A DNA stretch of 64,000 nt from Beaufortia kweichowensis (lineage: Eukaryota; Chordata; Actinopteri; Cypriniformes; Gastromyzontidae). The translations under genes were made by a program, and so were the position numbers. Under the pieces are notes generated by a model. That model saw nothing but the letters and a program-made list of their open reading frames with translations, did not search any database and had not been told where the DNA came from. Positions 54,901 through 61,158 of the stretch are shown here, one piece after another (position 1 is the first letter of the stretch; every line of letters starts with the position of its first letter). The stretch covers positions 3,852,881 through 3,916,880 of the forward strand of contig CM032797.1 of assembly GCA_019155185.1 (NCBI GenBank), in the 5' to 3' direction.

Positions 54901-57200
54901 ATGCGTTCTGGAAACGTTTCAGCGCGGTATGAATGTTTATTCTTATCTCTTTCACACCTTCCCTTCTTCATTCTCTAAGCATGAATCTGACATGTATATT
55001 GTGTGCGTGTGTGTCATAGTCTCTAAGGCGGAAATATCTGAAGGTCTTCATGCCATTCCTGAAAAACAGAAGCACTGAGAAGCATAAACTAAAGAAACTC
55101 TTTACAAACTGTAATGCCGAGTTAGATGCTCAAACCAGAATCAGACGGTCTACAGGTATGAACACACCGGGATTATAGATGAATATAAACCCCAATCAGG
55201 CGGTACAGCGTTGTGTGATTGTTTTTTTCTGTGTGTTGATGTTTTGTGACGTTAAGACTGCACCACGGGCAACATCACCGAAGCCATCATTGCCGATGCC
55301 TCCTTCCCGTTTGGATACAACGCTGCCCAGTTTGACGCGTGTCTCCACCTCAGACTCCTCCAGGATAATTTGGCGGCTGTCGCTGACAAAGTTGATGACA
55401 ACGAATTCCAAAGGATCATTCTGAACAAACTGAAGCAGGTAATTGTGACGTCAAGTTCTGCTGTGTGTTATTTGAGTAAAGGCTGTAAAGTACTGTAGTT
55501 GTAAGTATCACTGTGATGTGTGTCAGGTGTACCCCGCGGGTCTAGATGACAACGTCCTGCAGGTTCTAGCGGCTGTTTCACGTCAAGCCACGGTGGATGA
55601 AATCAGAACGTGGAACATCAGTACTATCGATACCCTCGCAGCCCTGATGGACCAAAGCAATGGAGAATGGGACAGAGAGAAGGTGTGCACTTTTTATTGA
55701 TGACTTCGGTTTGACAAGCCATTTATAAAGTTACATTAAAGTCTACTGTATTTCTGATTGCTCTGTGTAAATGTATGTATGACACAGAATGGCAAAGGTT
55801 CTGACAGTGAATGTGTAAAATAATGTGTCTCATGTTGTTTCTGTCCTGTGTGTGTTTTGTAGAGTAAAGAGGTGATACTGAGGTATCTGAGTGTGAACAG
55901 TCATACATTAGGCACTAATGAACTGAACGCCATCCAGTCAAACCTGTGCGCACTGGACGTGTCAATACTTCAGAGCATTACTGCAGACAGCCTGAGGTAC
56001 AGCACACAACACTGCCCTCAAATATTACTGAATAACTCATTAACACTTATTTACATTTTGTATATTGCAGTTATTGTTAGCTTACTTTATTACACTGAAA
56101 AATTCACTCTCTTTAACACTCATAAACGCTCACTTGGTCACTCGTGTAATCATCAACACAAAGGTGTTCGTTCATAAACTCTCACTTTACCATTCACTTA
56201 TTATAAACATTTCCTTCTCCTCCTGTATAGGAATGCGAACGTTCCAGATCTTTCCTCGTGTTCATTTGAACAGAAATCAGTTCTGTACACTACAGCAAGA
56301 TCTTCCTTCAGCGATCAACGTGACAACCGGATTGCCTACTCCCACCTCATCAGCCCTTTCCTGGGTAACACACACACTCATCTCCATACACACGAACATG
56401 TTTCATCATTATTGTCATCATTAAGTGTTACTGTGTAAACTGATGTGTGTGTGTGTGTGTGTAGGTGGAGCTTCTGTAGCAGAAATGAAGGCTCTGGCCT
56501 CTGAGAACATCAACATCGACATCACCACCTTCAGAAGTCTCGCCACATCTGTTATCATGGTAATAACCTCATACACACACTCAGCATCATGTTCCTCAGA
56601 ATCAGTGAATGTAGTTTGACTGCCGTGTGTGTGTAAAAACACACATACACAAAAACAAATGTATAGTATAATGCAGTGTAAGTCGCTTTGGATAAAAGCA
56701 TCTGCCAAATGCATAAATGTAAATGTGTGTGTGTAGAATCTGAATGTGCCTGAGGTGCAAGCTCTGATGGGAGTGGCCATAGCAGATCTGAAGCTGTTTG
56801 AAAATGACACGGTCGTTCAGGCGTGGCTCGCCTCACAGCTGCAGTCTCAGTTAGACCTGCTGAATCTGGACCTGCACGGAGGCCGGGTCGACTCGCTCAC
56901 ACCCAAACCCATCAGCCTCAAACCCACCGGCAACCAACTCGGCGGCACCAGCAGCAGTGTTACTAGTCCCAGCCAATCATCTTCAAGCACCGCATATGGT
57001 AAAATTTACAGTAGAACACACCATTCATGAGATTTCGTGCCTACCAGCAAACATGAAACCCAGAGCTGTACAGAGTCATGCTGAATATAGTGCTGTAAAA
57101 CTGTTCGTGTTTTTCAGGTTCGGCCTCAACGCTTCAGCTGACTTCAGGAGTGTGGTTCATCGCGTCCTGCGTTTGGCTTATGAATTCTTGTGATACATGA
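1..57200 (+). CDS. msln: Giant mesothelin-family protein gene (5' partial, 224 exons in window)
   Basis: This is one long plus-strand gene: 13 tandem 15-exon units (1-46641) followed by 30 unique exons (48057-57200), ending at TGA 57198-57200. The C-terminal part matches vertebrate mesothelin at motif level: RIRR at the furin position, then YPAG, WNIS, FLGGA, and the LDLLNLDL / GG segment in the same order as in the human protein. Known family members (mesothelin, stereocilin, otoancorin) are extracellular, membrane-anchored glycoproteins predicted to form ARM-like superhelices. The unique exons splice to exactly 1396 codons including the stop, with no frame break. Each array unit adds about 602 residues, so more than 9,000 residues are encoded here; the signal peptide and first exons lie outside. 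Many NxS/T sequons support secretion. Many array units carry apparent frameshifts (see unit entries). The paralogue (mslna or mslnb type) cannot be decided from this window. Confidence 0.85.
3553..7167 (+). repeat. Array unit U2 (subfamily A)
   Basis: This is a 3615-base unit beginning at E1 (attgcaaggcctagag). E6, E7, E8 and E9 are open. E10 has lost bases near 5521 (ggagctggac where U1 and U3 have ggagcgctggac), near 5583, and near 5600 (gagttttgac). E14 carries two extra bases near 6590. E15 has extra bases near 6895 (cgcaaaacacgg) and 6979 (gactacttaactg). The (CT)n tract at 3927-3997 is one of the longest in the array. Confidence 0.85.
3927..3997 (+). repeat. (CT)n microsatellite before microexon E3 (representative of 13)
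   Basis: A pure CT run ends eight bases before the cattag acceptor of E3. The same tract is present in every unit at the same place but differs in length from about 27 to 84 bases; coordinates are given in the unit entries. It forms the polypyrimidine tract of the E3 acceptor. Confidence 0.9.
7168..10793 (+). repeat. Array unit U3 (subfamily A)
   Basis: This is a 3626-base unit. It is one of the better-preserved A copies: E6, E7, E8, E10 and E11 read through without a break. Apparent breaks are a lost base in E9 near 8871 (cttttgaaac against cttttcgaaac), an extra base in E14 near 10257 (ggatccggccca), and an extra base in E15 near 10604 (gactacttaactg). The pyrimidine tract at 7541-7624 is interrupted by a 'gatatct' segment. 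Confidence 0.85.
10794..14378 (+). repeat. Array unit U4 (subfamily A)
   Basis: This is a 3585-base unit. E1 lacks two bases near 10870 (catactgtgaatc against catacttcgtgaatc). E6 has extra bases near 11673 and lost bases near 11798-11806 (ccgtacaccgtagg against ccggtacaccggtagg). E8 has a lost G at its start and an extra A near 12233. E10 carries a three-base, in-frame loss near 12738 plus a lost T in gagttttgac. E12 has one extra C near 13317. E15 has the same ttaactg variant as U2 and U3. The (CT)n tract is 11148-11218. Confidence 0.85.
14379..17959 (+). repeat. Array unit U5 (subfamily A)
   Basis: This is a 3581-base unit. E6 has extra bases near 15247 (ccgccatgacc) and 15283 (ctgccggtaacag). 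E10 has the 'ctcgtgactgag' insertion near 16296 and a short ggagctggac. E11 lacks one C near 16530. E14 has an extra base near 17521 (gacacgctttgtgg). E15 has extra bases near 17738 and 17768. The (CT)n tract at 14750-14788 is short. All exons keep their splice signals. Confidence 0.83.
17960..21568 (+). repeat. Array unit U6 (A with B-like 3' part)
   Basis: This is a 3609-base unit. Its 5' half is subfamily A (for example ccactcatgtctgg in E5 at 18648). From about 20230 it shows B variants: ctcaccccaatcc in E11, caaaagttctttgac and gtcaccaaggaggtatg in E14 near 21100, and a hybrid intron after E15 at 21481-21540. Apparent frame breaks lie in E6 (near 18840), E8 (near 19381), E9, E10, E11 (near 20156), E12 (near 20478) and E15 (near 21333, 21413). 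The (CT)n tract is 18331-18387. Confidence 0.83.
21569..25219 (+). repeat. Array unit U7 (first clear subfamily B unit)
   Basis: This is a 3651-base unit. The E2-E3 intron starts with the A-type 'tgtaaataaagcc' and continues with the B-type 'tttggagttgaaaaaagccc' (21880-21915), so the A/B change-over is partly inside this intron. From E3 onward it is B type (aacatccgtgaatgg; ccactaacatctgg). Several positions differ from U8-U12, for example the retained aatgtaacgctg in E6. Frame breaks occur in E6 near 22480, E8 near 23017, and E10 near 23526, 23542 and 23622. The (CT)n tract is 21958-22016. Confidence 0.83.
25220..28875 (+). repeat. Array unit U8 (subfamily B)
   Basis: This is a 3656-base unit, close in sequence to U9-U12. 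Apparent breaks are two bases lost from E2 near 25496, an extra base in E6 near 26114 (aatgtaagcgctg), loss of the gcg in 'ggaaggcgctc' near 26230, extra bases in E8 near 26667 (cgcaaagcatcg), and a short ggagctagac in E10 near 27193. E11 to E15 read through. The (CT)n tract is 25606-25667. Confidence 0.83.
28876..32526 (+). repeat. Array unit U9 (subfamily B)
   Basis: This is a 3651-base unit. E6 is fully open with aatgtagcgctgtcc, which fixes the correct frame for the B copies. Breaks are one A missing in E8 near 30340 (gagaaaagcaag), one extra C in E10 near 30883 (gttcgacccgcc), and one C missing in E12 near 31475 (ttccgccaattc). E14 contains one extra in-frame GTG codon near 31990. The (CT)n tract is 29262-29321. 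Confidence 0.83.
32527..36176 (+). repeat. Array unit U10 (subfamily B)
   Basis: This is a 3650-base unit. E6 lacks two bases near 33420 (aatgtagctgtcc). E10 has ctctgggcgctagac near 34494 and the unusual aatggcttatctttcc near 34546, where sister units have aatggcgacgctttcc. E15 has an extra base near 35936 (cccgtgattcc). The other exons are open. The (CT)n tract is 32914-32971. Confidence 0.83.
36177..39824 (+). repeat. Array unit U11 (subfamily B)
   Basis: This is a 3648-base unit. Breaks are concentrated in E6: two bases lost near 37069 (aatgtagctgtcc), ggaaggcttcttt near 37182, and actcgggtagg at the donor near 37207. E7 to E15 all read through without a break, including the often-damaged E10 (ggagcgctagac and gaatggcgacgc intact). 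The (CT)n tract is 36565-36622. Confidence 0.84.
39825..43461 (+). repeat. Array unit U12 (subfamily B)
   Basis: This is a 3637-base unit and the last with its own E15 (43144-43352). E6 lacks two bases near 40710. E8 has catcgccatgag and gagaaaagc near 41265-41285. E10 carries an in-frame three-base loss near 41784 (ctctgggctagac). E14 carries an in-frame three-base loss near 42972 (gacaagcagctag against gacaaggcgcagctag). The (CT)n tract is 40213-40266. Confidence 0.84.
43462..44762 (+). CDS. Reference module 1 of the unit: exons E1-E7 (U13 copy)
   Basis: The exons are E1 43462-43559, E2 43730-43758, E3 43906-43927, E4 44043-44070, E5 44156-44228, E6 44322-44471 and E7 44554-44762, joined in one frame. 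E1 gives a short helical segment starting LQGLETALALLP. E2-E4 are microexons of 29, 22 and 28 bases giving a Pro/Cys-rich stretch (DCTPPPPAAV, CKETSVN, EEILCQG). E5 encodes a Cys-containing segment (GGPCDFSIPVYACSS). E6-E7 give a helical block ending in the family signature WFKERLRPFL then CDTY. NFT is an N-glycosylation sequon. Equivalent exons occur in all 13 units. I infer an extracellular solenoid segment; no enzymatic motif is visible. Confidence 0.82.
44857..45810 (+). CDS. Reference module 2 of the unit: exons E8-E11 (U13 copy)
   Basis: The exons are E8 44857-44960, E9 45114-45232, E10 45347-45514 and E11 45611-45810. The module runs VQALSTQASL, then CLSKSPSSSDWL with NFGQF, then FGSLELLTPSQAAEL, then VRDVMMNRTF with WFTVKLTPIL and a final NCTNYHV. 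It has the same order of motifs as module 3 and as unique exons X2-X5. The intron after E10 uses a GC donor (gag|gcaagt); this is the only junction that keeps the frame. Sequons NFS, NRT and NCT are present. The split-codon phases (2, 1, 0, 0) repeat in module 3. Confidence 0.82.
45937..46641 (+). CDS. Reference module 3 of the unit: exons E12-E14 (U13 copy)
   Basis: The exons are E12 45937-46049, E13 46203-46309 and E14 46465-46641. Segments are VKGLDKVFFQME with FSTQFNAA, then DCKQNVHSDAEWLDINLG, then LAVLESLSPEQKAELLLDP to FFDMFVEVTKE. In U1-U12 the module closes with E15 (U12: 43144-43352), containing NMTLTALAP, WFQVNLVVLL and CDSYNA. In U13 the closing exon is X1. Sequons NIT (E13), NIS and NMT (E15) fit a secreted glycoprotein. 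Confidence 0.82.
46653..47229 (+). other. AT-rich intron DNA without recognisable content
   Basis: This is the first part of the U13 E14 to X1 intron, after array similarity ends. It is AT-rich with short TTA/ATT runs near 46870-46905. I see no exon, RNA gene or named repeat. Confidence 0.6.
47230..48000 (+). mobile_element. 5'-truncated L2/CR1-type LINE fragment in the intron between U13 and X1
   Basis: Conceptual translation in shifting frames gives the C-terminal part of a non-LTR reverse transcriptase: LGVIFDDQLSF near 47290, PLQLIQNTAVF near 47425, WLPVAARIKFESLLLAF near 47507, WNNLPNAIRSATS near 47735 and SFKKQLKTHLFHGH near 47782. The 3' end carries the widespread fish tail tgtaagtcgctttggataaaag (from about 47950). 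Frameshifts and loss of the 5' part make it dead. It accounts for the unusual length of this intron. The exact clade (L2, CR1 or Rex) is not certain. Confidence 0.75.
48057..48262 (+). CDS. Exon X1: diverged E15 that joins the array to the unique part
   Basis: The exon is 206 bases with tttcag acceptor and gtgagc donor. It encodes RNISSLNPAVRSTILNMTLTG, WFQIYLQPFL and ISCDSYRE, position by position the counterpart of array exon E15 (QNISYIANTAVRDTMLNMTLTA, WFQVNLVVLL, SISCDSYNA). It keeps the same phases, so U13 E14 splices to it in frame across a 1.4 kb intron. It shows that the array arose by amplification of exons already present in the gene. Confidence 0.88.
48493..49557 (+). CDS. Exons X2-X5: single-copy module of the array type
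   Basis: The exons are X2 48493-48593, X3 48670-48788, X4 49068-49223 and X5 49343-49557. They repeat the order seen in the array: VKGCDNVFSSL (like VKGLD), then DSDWVLKTFGQFSTFA (like SSDWLENNFGQFSKYA), then NAAEVLTVQQLAEL (like LELLTPSQAAEL), then VKQAFLQAAF with WLTVRLRPLL and a Cys-Ser-Cys end. The frame is clean. The X4 acceptor lies directly after a roughly 200-base pyrimidine tract. Confidence 0.87.
48863..49066 (+). repeat. Long (CT)n / CTCTCTCG microsatellite serving as polypyrimidine tract of X4
   Basis: This is almost pure CT, with regularly spaced G interruptions (gctctctctc blocks) in its second half. It runs into the ctctttcag acceptor of exon X4. The G-interrupted octamer pattern indicates its own higher-order expansion. 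Apparent Ser-Leu or Arg-Glu reading frames here are artefacts of the repeat. Confidence 0.9.
49660..51349 (+). CDS. Exons X6-X9: next diverged solenoid module
   Basis: The exons are X6 49660-49745, X7 49877-50004, X8 50091-50216 and X9 51156-51349. X6 starts AVAVLDALRSNL; X7 has CYTSGSFYIFLKNFF; X8 has VLSSISTTELSEFL and a Cys; X9 has ARQVLSCVWSQVL and a CLTYKKL end that matches the recurring C..Y..(I/L)V module boundary. All junctions are GT-AG and in frame. The 939-base X8-X9 intron carries a repeat tail near 51020-51090. Confidence 0.85.
51020..51090 (+). mobile_element. Repeat tail (gcgctatataaataaaat type) in the X8-X9 intron
   Basis: The segment atgctgctttgcaacaatgaaaattgtgaaaagcgctatataaataaaat resembles, in the opposite orientation, the sequence at about 60810-60885 of this window. 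Such tails are common 3' ends of fish non-LTR elements. The remaining 600 bases of the intron (50400-51020) show nothing I can name. Confidence 0.5.
51442..53081 (+). CDS. Exons X10-X15: middle of the mesothelin-like precursor
   Basis: The exons are X10 51442-51533, X11 51739-51872, X12 51961-52085, X13 52303-52423, X14 52502-52720 and X15 52911-53081. Motifs include NNFNFANTDFTPEDVY, CYDPSNPQLNSTSWF, IGVFLENQENLQLFN, FLCVAPSYAFELLGE and ASLLSLGSLVKGV. The N-S-T and C-N-G-T segments contain N-glycosylation sequons. The text alternates leucine-rich helices as in stereocilin and otoancorin, but I see no catalytic motif. Frame and splice sites are intact. Confidence 0.84.
53166..55155 (+). CDS. 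Exons X16-X23: region up to the furin-type site
   Basis: The exons are X16 53166-53303, X17 53484-53533, X18 53638-53770, X19 53859-53941, X20 54278-54404, X21 54490-54680, X22 54836-54926 and X23 55020-55155. Segments include VYIDVTRAIENVPDML, MLFGSVASASDNAEE, CTSAQTLGEQKVKEL, CRSYFSAMGKADF and NLACTLDPVYIQNSDP. X23 is basic (RRKYLKVF, KHKLKKLF) and ends with RIRRST. By position this is the equivalent of the N-terminal part of the mammalian mesothelin precursor, the part released as megakaryocyte-potentiating factor. Confidence 0.85.
55137..55148 (+). other. Furin-type cleavage site RIRR
   Basis: The codons AGA ATC AGA CGG encode R-I-R-R, which fits the furin consensus R-X-(K/R)-R. It sits about 28 bases before the segment that aligns with the start of mature mesothelin. 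In the human precursor the furin site RFRR occupies the same place. Cleavage here would separate everything encoded by the array and X1-X23 from the C-terminal core of about 350 residues. Cleavage itself is inferred. Confidence 0.75.
55257..56559 (+). CDS. Exons X24-X28: mesothelin core
   Basis: The exons are X24 55257-55438, X25 55527-55682, X26 55863-55996, X27 56231-56364 and X28 56465-56559. Motifs shared with human mesothelin in order are a CTTGNITEA start, YPAGLDDNVLQVL (YPQG in human), EIRTWNISTIDTLAALM (DIRKWNVTSLETLKAL), NLCAL, SCSFEQKSVLY, SPFLGGASVAEMKALA (FLGGAPTEDLKALS) and NINIDITTF. In mammals this core is GPI-anchored on mesothelial cells and its first part binds MUC16; whether the fish protein does so cannot be read from sequence. 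The frame is clean. Confidence 0.9.
56672..56725 (+). mobile_element. Short LINE/SINE 3' tail remnant in the X28-X29 intron
   Basis: gtaagtcgctttggataaaagcatctgcc followed by aaatgcataaatgtaaatg is the same tail as at 47950-48000. Only the extreme 3' end is present, flanked by CA/GT microsatellite. It is a severely truncated insertion. Confidence 0.6.
56737..57200 (+). CDS. Exons X29-X30: end of core, stalk and GPI-like C-terminus
   Basis: The exons are X29 56737-56998 and X30 57118-57200. X29 starts NLNVPEVQALMGVAIADLK and contains LDLLNLDLHGGR, the counterpart of the LDTLGLGLQGG end of human mesothelin. It is followed by a stalk of about 35 residues rich in Ser, Thr and Pro. X30 encodes a short hydrophobic stretch (SGVWFIASCVWLM) and ends at TGA 57198-57200 after NSCDT. 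This arrangement fits a GPI-attachment signal; the hydrophobic run is short, so a weak or lost anchor is possible. Confidence 0.85.
57148..57197 (+). other. Candidate GPI-anchor signal sequence
   Basis: The last residues of the protein form a small-residue region (GSASTLQLTSG) followed by hydrophobic VWFIASCVWLM and a short polar tail. The mesothelin family is typically GPI-anchored. The exact attachment residue cannot be assigned by eye. Confidence 0.5.
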
Positions 57201-58554
57201 TCAGTCGGATCATTATCATAAATCAATGACATCATTATCAGTCATTTAAAAAAATCAATAACATTCATATCTAAAATCAATAAGGGTGATGTCAATAAAC
57301 AGACAGGATCAATCAATATTTAAGATTATGTGCGATTAAAAGCAAAAATCAAGATATCTCTTTAATAGTAATCAATGAAATTAATGTAAGAAATGAAAGA
57401 TCTAAGTATCATTCATCTATGACATTTATATTTGAAATCAAACATCTCAGTGATTTAAATATTTTTCTTGGGTGTATTTTTTAACTGAATGAACTAATTT
57501 AAGAAAACTTTTGTCTAATTGTTTAAAACTTATTTTACAGTATGTAAGTAAATCACATTTGTTAGTTTCATAAATTATTTCTATATTCACTGTAACTAGT
57601 GTTTTTTTTGCTTAATTATTAATCAAATAAAATAATATTAATTTATTAATGAATAAAGATTCTTTGTTTGATTCTTTAAGTGTTCAGGTTAAAAGAGCCG
57701 TTTGACTGTTCAGATTTTTGGGGGCTATAGAGATGGTAAAAGTATTTTTTTATATGAAAGTGATAATGTACAGTTGTTATTGCAGAATAAACCCAGACAG
57801 AGGGATTAGGATTTTAACGTAACCTTTGACTGGCTGTACATTATCCCGCTTATTATATTGCTTGCCATATGAGAAAATTATTGATTAAAAAAATGTATTT
57901 TAAATGTGTTATTAGCTCATTTGTTTCCTATCAGATTGACAGCCAAGACACGACTATGCCCAAAAAAGGCATAATTTGATTAAATCTCATCTGTTATTAA
58001 CTATTACTAGGAATCTTATTTGACTCATAATTAAATTATTTTTAAAGTGGAGTTGAGTGGCTGTTCCCGGATTAGTCTGTGTTATTCGTTTTGATCAATT
58101 GTTATTGAGGAATAACATTAGAAAGTCACCACTGGCCAATCAGAATCAAGTGTAATCTCAGCGGAGCAAACAGAGTATGTGGTACATCTGAAAGAATGAC
58201 ATTATTTACATTCTTGGTTTGTCTTGTAGTTGTGGTGTATTATGCAGCAGTTTGTGTTTCTGTCCTGAAACATGATGAGCAGATTCATGACTAACAGCTT
58301 TATTTCTCCTGTATGAGTTATTATGCTGCCGTGGTCACACGTTTCATCTTACTTCAATATTTTCCTCAAATGAAATGTGTGTCTATAAAAATAGTACTAG
58401 TAAAACATCAAAATGTAATGTTTCGGTTAGATCCCCGCTAGAAAATAAGTTAGATGTGTGTTTACTGTTGTTATGATGGGAAGGTAGTCAGACAGACAGA
58501 TGCAGCGGATCCAAATGCAGTTTTTATTTAAATCGAAATAATCCAAGAAACCAG
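57201..58554 (+). other. 3' UTR and AT-rich downstream flank
   Basis: After the stop codon come several AATAAA hexamers (57294-57299, 57626-57631, 57652-57657, 57786-57791), any of which could serve the giant gene's polyadenylation. The rest is AT-rich with no open frame of note. The used site cannot be chosen from sequence alone. Confidence 0.55.
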
Positions 58555-58575
58555 GGGCCTATTGCACAAAACTAG
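58555..58575 (+). repeat. Left terminal inverted repeat of the Harbinger element
   Basis: This 21-base end, preceded by CAG, pairs with 61138-61158. The inner sequence (ggataagggattaagccggg) is typical of fish Harbinger ends. Confidence 0.85.
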
Positions 58576-59710
58576 GATAAGGGATTAAGCCGGGATATCT
58601 TGGTGATCCTGGCTCAATTTATCCGTGATCCGGTTGCACTAAAGCTGGATAGGGGGCAGTAGGGATGTTATGGTATAAGTTACCATGGAGATTTATTCTG
58701 TGGAGCTAGCCTGCTCCAGACCAGGCTAAATTCCAGGATCTATTTAATCTCATCCCTTATGTCAGTCAGCAGTCACCACAAACGGAAACCAATAGTTATT
58801 CCACTGCCCACTATACATTGTTATCACATATAACTAGACCCACTGTCATTATTTAAATGTTTGTGATCATTAATTTTAATCATTTTGGATAAATGATGAT
58901 TTTTAGTTGATGTTGCTATCATTACATAATTTACAGTTTCCCATAGACTACAAGGCTATATATAAAATGATAGAATATTAGGGCCACAGAGTAAAAAAAA
59001 AATTCACAGACTTCGAGAATGAAGTCATATTATTGTAACCCGTTGTTTTAGAGGAGGACAGTTGTTAAACTGACAGCTGTGGGGCATTTCGTGGAATTGT
59101 TCTTCAGTATGGTTTCACAAACAAGGACATACTTAATCTTTTGGCACATCAGTATCACACTGTCATAAGTATCAGGCCTGTAAAAAGAATATGCATCTTT
59201 TCCACAGAAAGAACCAACCTCATAAGTTTATGACTTTTTCCTTCTTCCTCAGTGTGGCCCTAATACTCTGTTGTATAAAATACACATTCCATATAAATAT
59301 AAAAACACAAAGTGTAACATTATGTTCCTTTATTGAATAAGGATAAAACAAAGCAGGTAAACCATCAGCTCCTTTCGAAACTGAAGTCACACAGTGACTC
59401 TACAAGATGGAAAGCACAGAATCAAAGCATATTATACAACAAAAGGATAAATACACATTCAAAGGTCTGTATATAACACACCCCGCATGTCTGCACACTG
59501 AAATAAATGCAGGACAAATCCATACACATCAACTGAACAGACAAATGAATGGATGCAGTAGCCTCCCTGCAAGCTTGTATTACACACAGTATACAGCACA
59601 AACAGCATAAGAGGCCAAATCAATAAAAAAAATAAAAAAATTGAACACAAAAAAAACCAAATTCCTCTGCCACCGCAGGACATATTTAACCAAAATTGAA
59701 AGCACACATA

Positions 59711-60660
59711 CTAACTAAAATAATTCAACACATATTGGTCCCTCAGCAGTCGACCACCGTCGTCATCAGGGACGATTGCTGGATTGTCCCAGTCCATGGC
59801 TGGTGGCACTCTGGGGGCCCTCTCCTTCCTCAGGCAGGCCACATTGTGGAGGACAGCACAAGCCACAGTAATGTCACATGCCCTCACAGGGCTGACCCTT
59901 AATTTGTGAAAGCAGTGAAAGCGTGACTTCAGGAGGCCAAAGGTCATTTCAACTCTGGCACTGGTCCTGGCATGGGCATGGTTGTAGGCCTGCTGTGCTT
60001 CATGGGGGTCTGTGAAAGGTGTCAGGAGAAAAGGCTGGCAGCCATACCCCCTGTCTCCCAGCAACACACCAGAGAATTCACCTGTCACTACAAAATCTTA
60101 TCATTACTACGTCATAAACACAGTGATATTCTTGACACAGCCATGATGTAAAAAGTGGTTATTAATAGGGGTTGTGTGGCTCACCTTGTGATAGGCGCTG
60201 ATCGATTTCAGAGGCCTGATTCTGGAGTCATGGACTGAGCCAGGCCATTTTGCCACAACATTGCTGATCACACAGTCAGCATTGCAGACCATCTGAAATC
60301 ATAAGATGAGGAATATTAAACCAAACAATGCACATCACTGGCAATGCACAGTGTTCATCAATGGACAATATCGAACAGTTATGTTCACCTGAACATTAAT
60401 GCTGTGAAAGGATTTCCTATTCACAAAATCCCCCTCATGGGCACCTGAGGGGGCTTTTATCCTTATGTGTGTGCAGTCCAGTGCACCAATGACATTGGGG
60501 AAACCGGTCACACAAAGTAATGAGTATCCTACTATGAGTGTTAACAGTTGTCCTGTAATTTGTAGATCCTCTTACCTGCAATCCTATAGAACTCCTCTTT
60601 GACGTCACAGAGTCAAAGGGAAGGGGATGACGACATCTGCTAATGCTTTAATAGCCACAC
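59711..60660 (-). pseudogene. HARBI1-like Harbinger transposase, broken
   Basis: Minus-strand exons can be traced as 60660-60576 (end EEFYRIA), 60504-60389 (FPNVIGALDCTHIRIKAP, first catalytic Asp in DCTHI), 60292-60185 (CNADCVISNVVAKWPGSVHD) and 60081-59711 (GEFSGVLLGDRGYGCQPF, second Asp in GDRGY; then HNVACLRKERAP and stop). This is the DDE_Tnp_4 fold of PIF/Harbinger nucleases. Damage includes an in-frame stop/frameshift upstream of EEFYRIA, a CG instead of AG before the FPNVIG exon, and a one-base loss after HDSRI that shifts the frame. The first 100 or more residues are missing. It is unlikely to make active transposase. Confidence 0.82.
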
Positions 60661-60756
60661 ACACACTACACACACACACCACACACGAAAAGAGACACTT
60701 TCTTTATCACACAAGAACATTCAATGGAGTTAGTGAGCAAGCGACCTTGGGTCCTT

Positions 60757-60900
60757 TGAAAGGCGCTATATAAATTAAAGTGATTATTATTATTAGCTCA
60801 TCTAGTTATTCAATTCAATTAAATTTTATTTATATAGCGCTTTTCACAATTGTTTCATTGTTTCAAAGCAGCTTTGCATTAATAAAAGCAGGAGAACACA
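60757..60900. mobile_element. Nested repeat tails inside the Harbinger element
   Basis: gaaaggcgctatataaattaaag on the plus strand is followed by ATT repeats and then by a tail of the same kind on the minus strand (ttttatttatatagcgcttttcac). These look like 3' ends of non-LTR elements inserted in opposite orientations into the transposon. Confidence 0.5.
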
Positions 60901-61137
60901 CAGAAAAATCAGTGGACAAGATAAGAAGCAGAGTACAACGGCTAAGATTAAACCGTATAGTGAGCGTTGTAATAATGTAAGGCTTTATGTGAATCTGTGA
61001 TAGGTGGCGGGTCTATTTGAGTGAGCCGTGAGCGCGCACCTGTCCTAGCTTGGTCTTTTTGCAACCAATTAAGCCTGGACGCACTTGTTTTGGCTTCATT
61101 GAGCTCAGCTCAGTCATTTATCCTGGATGTCTTAATT

Positions 61138-61158
61138 CTACTTTTGTGCAACGGGCCC
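61138..61158 (-). repeat. Right terminal inverted repeat of the Harbinger element
   Basis: This is the inverted partner of 58555-58575, followed directly by the second CAG of the target duplication. Confidence 0.85.

Larger units (their letters stand above)
58555..61158 (-). mobile_element. PIF/Harbinger DNA transposon, 2.6 kb, with TIRs and CAG target duplication
   Basis: The left end GGGCCTATTGCACAAAACTAG (58555 on) and the reverse complement of the right end GGGCCCGTTGCACAAAAGTAG (ending 61158) are inverted copies differing at three positions. Both ends are flanked by CAG (58552-58554 and 61159-61161), a 3-bp target duplication as expected for this superfamily. The interior holds a minus-strand transposase remnant. 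The part near 60620-60900 contains CA repeats and other repeat tails where the transposase N-terminus would be expected. No Myb/SANT second gene is visible. Confidence 0.88.

Noticed and set aside
59407..59610. Plus-strand open frame inside the Harbinger element
   Set aside because: It shows no recognisable domain and lies in the non-coding part of the transposon.
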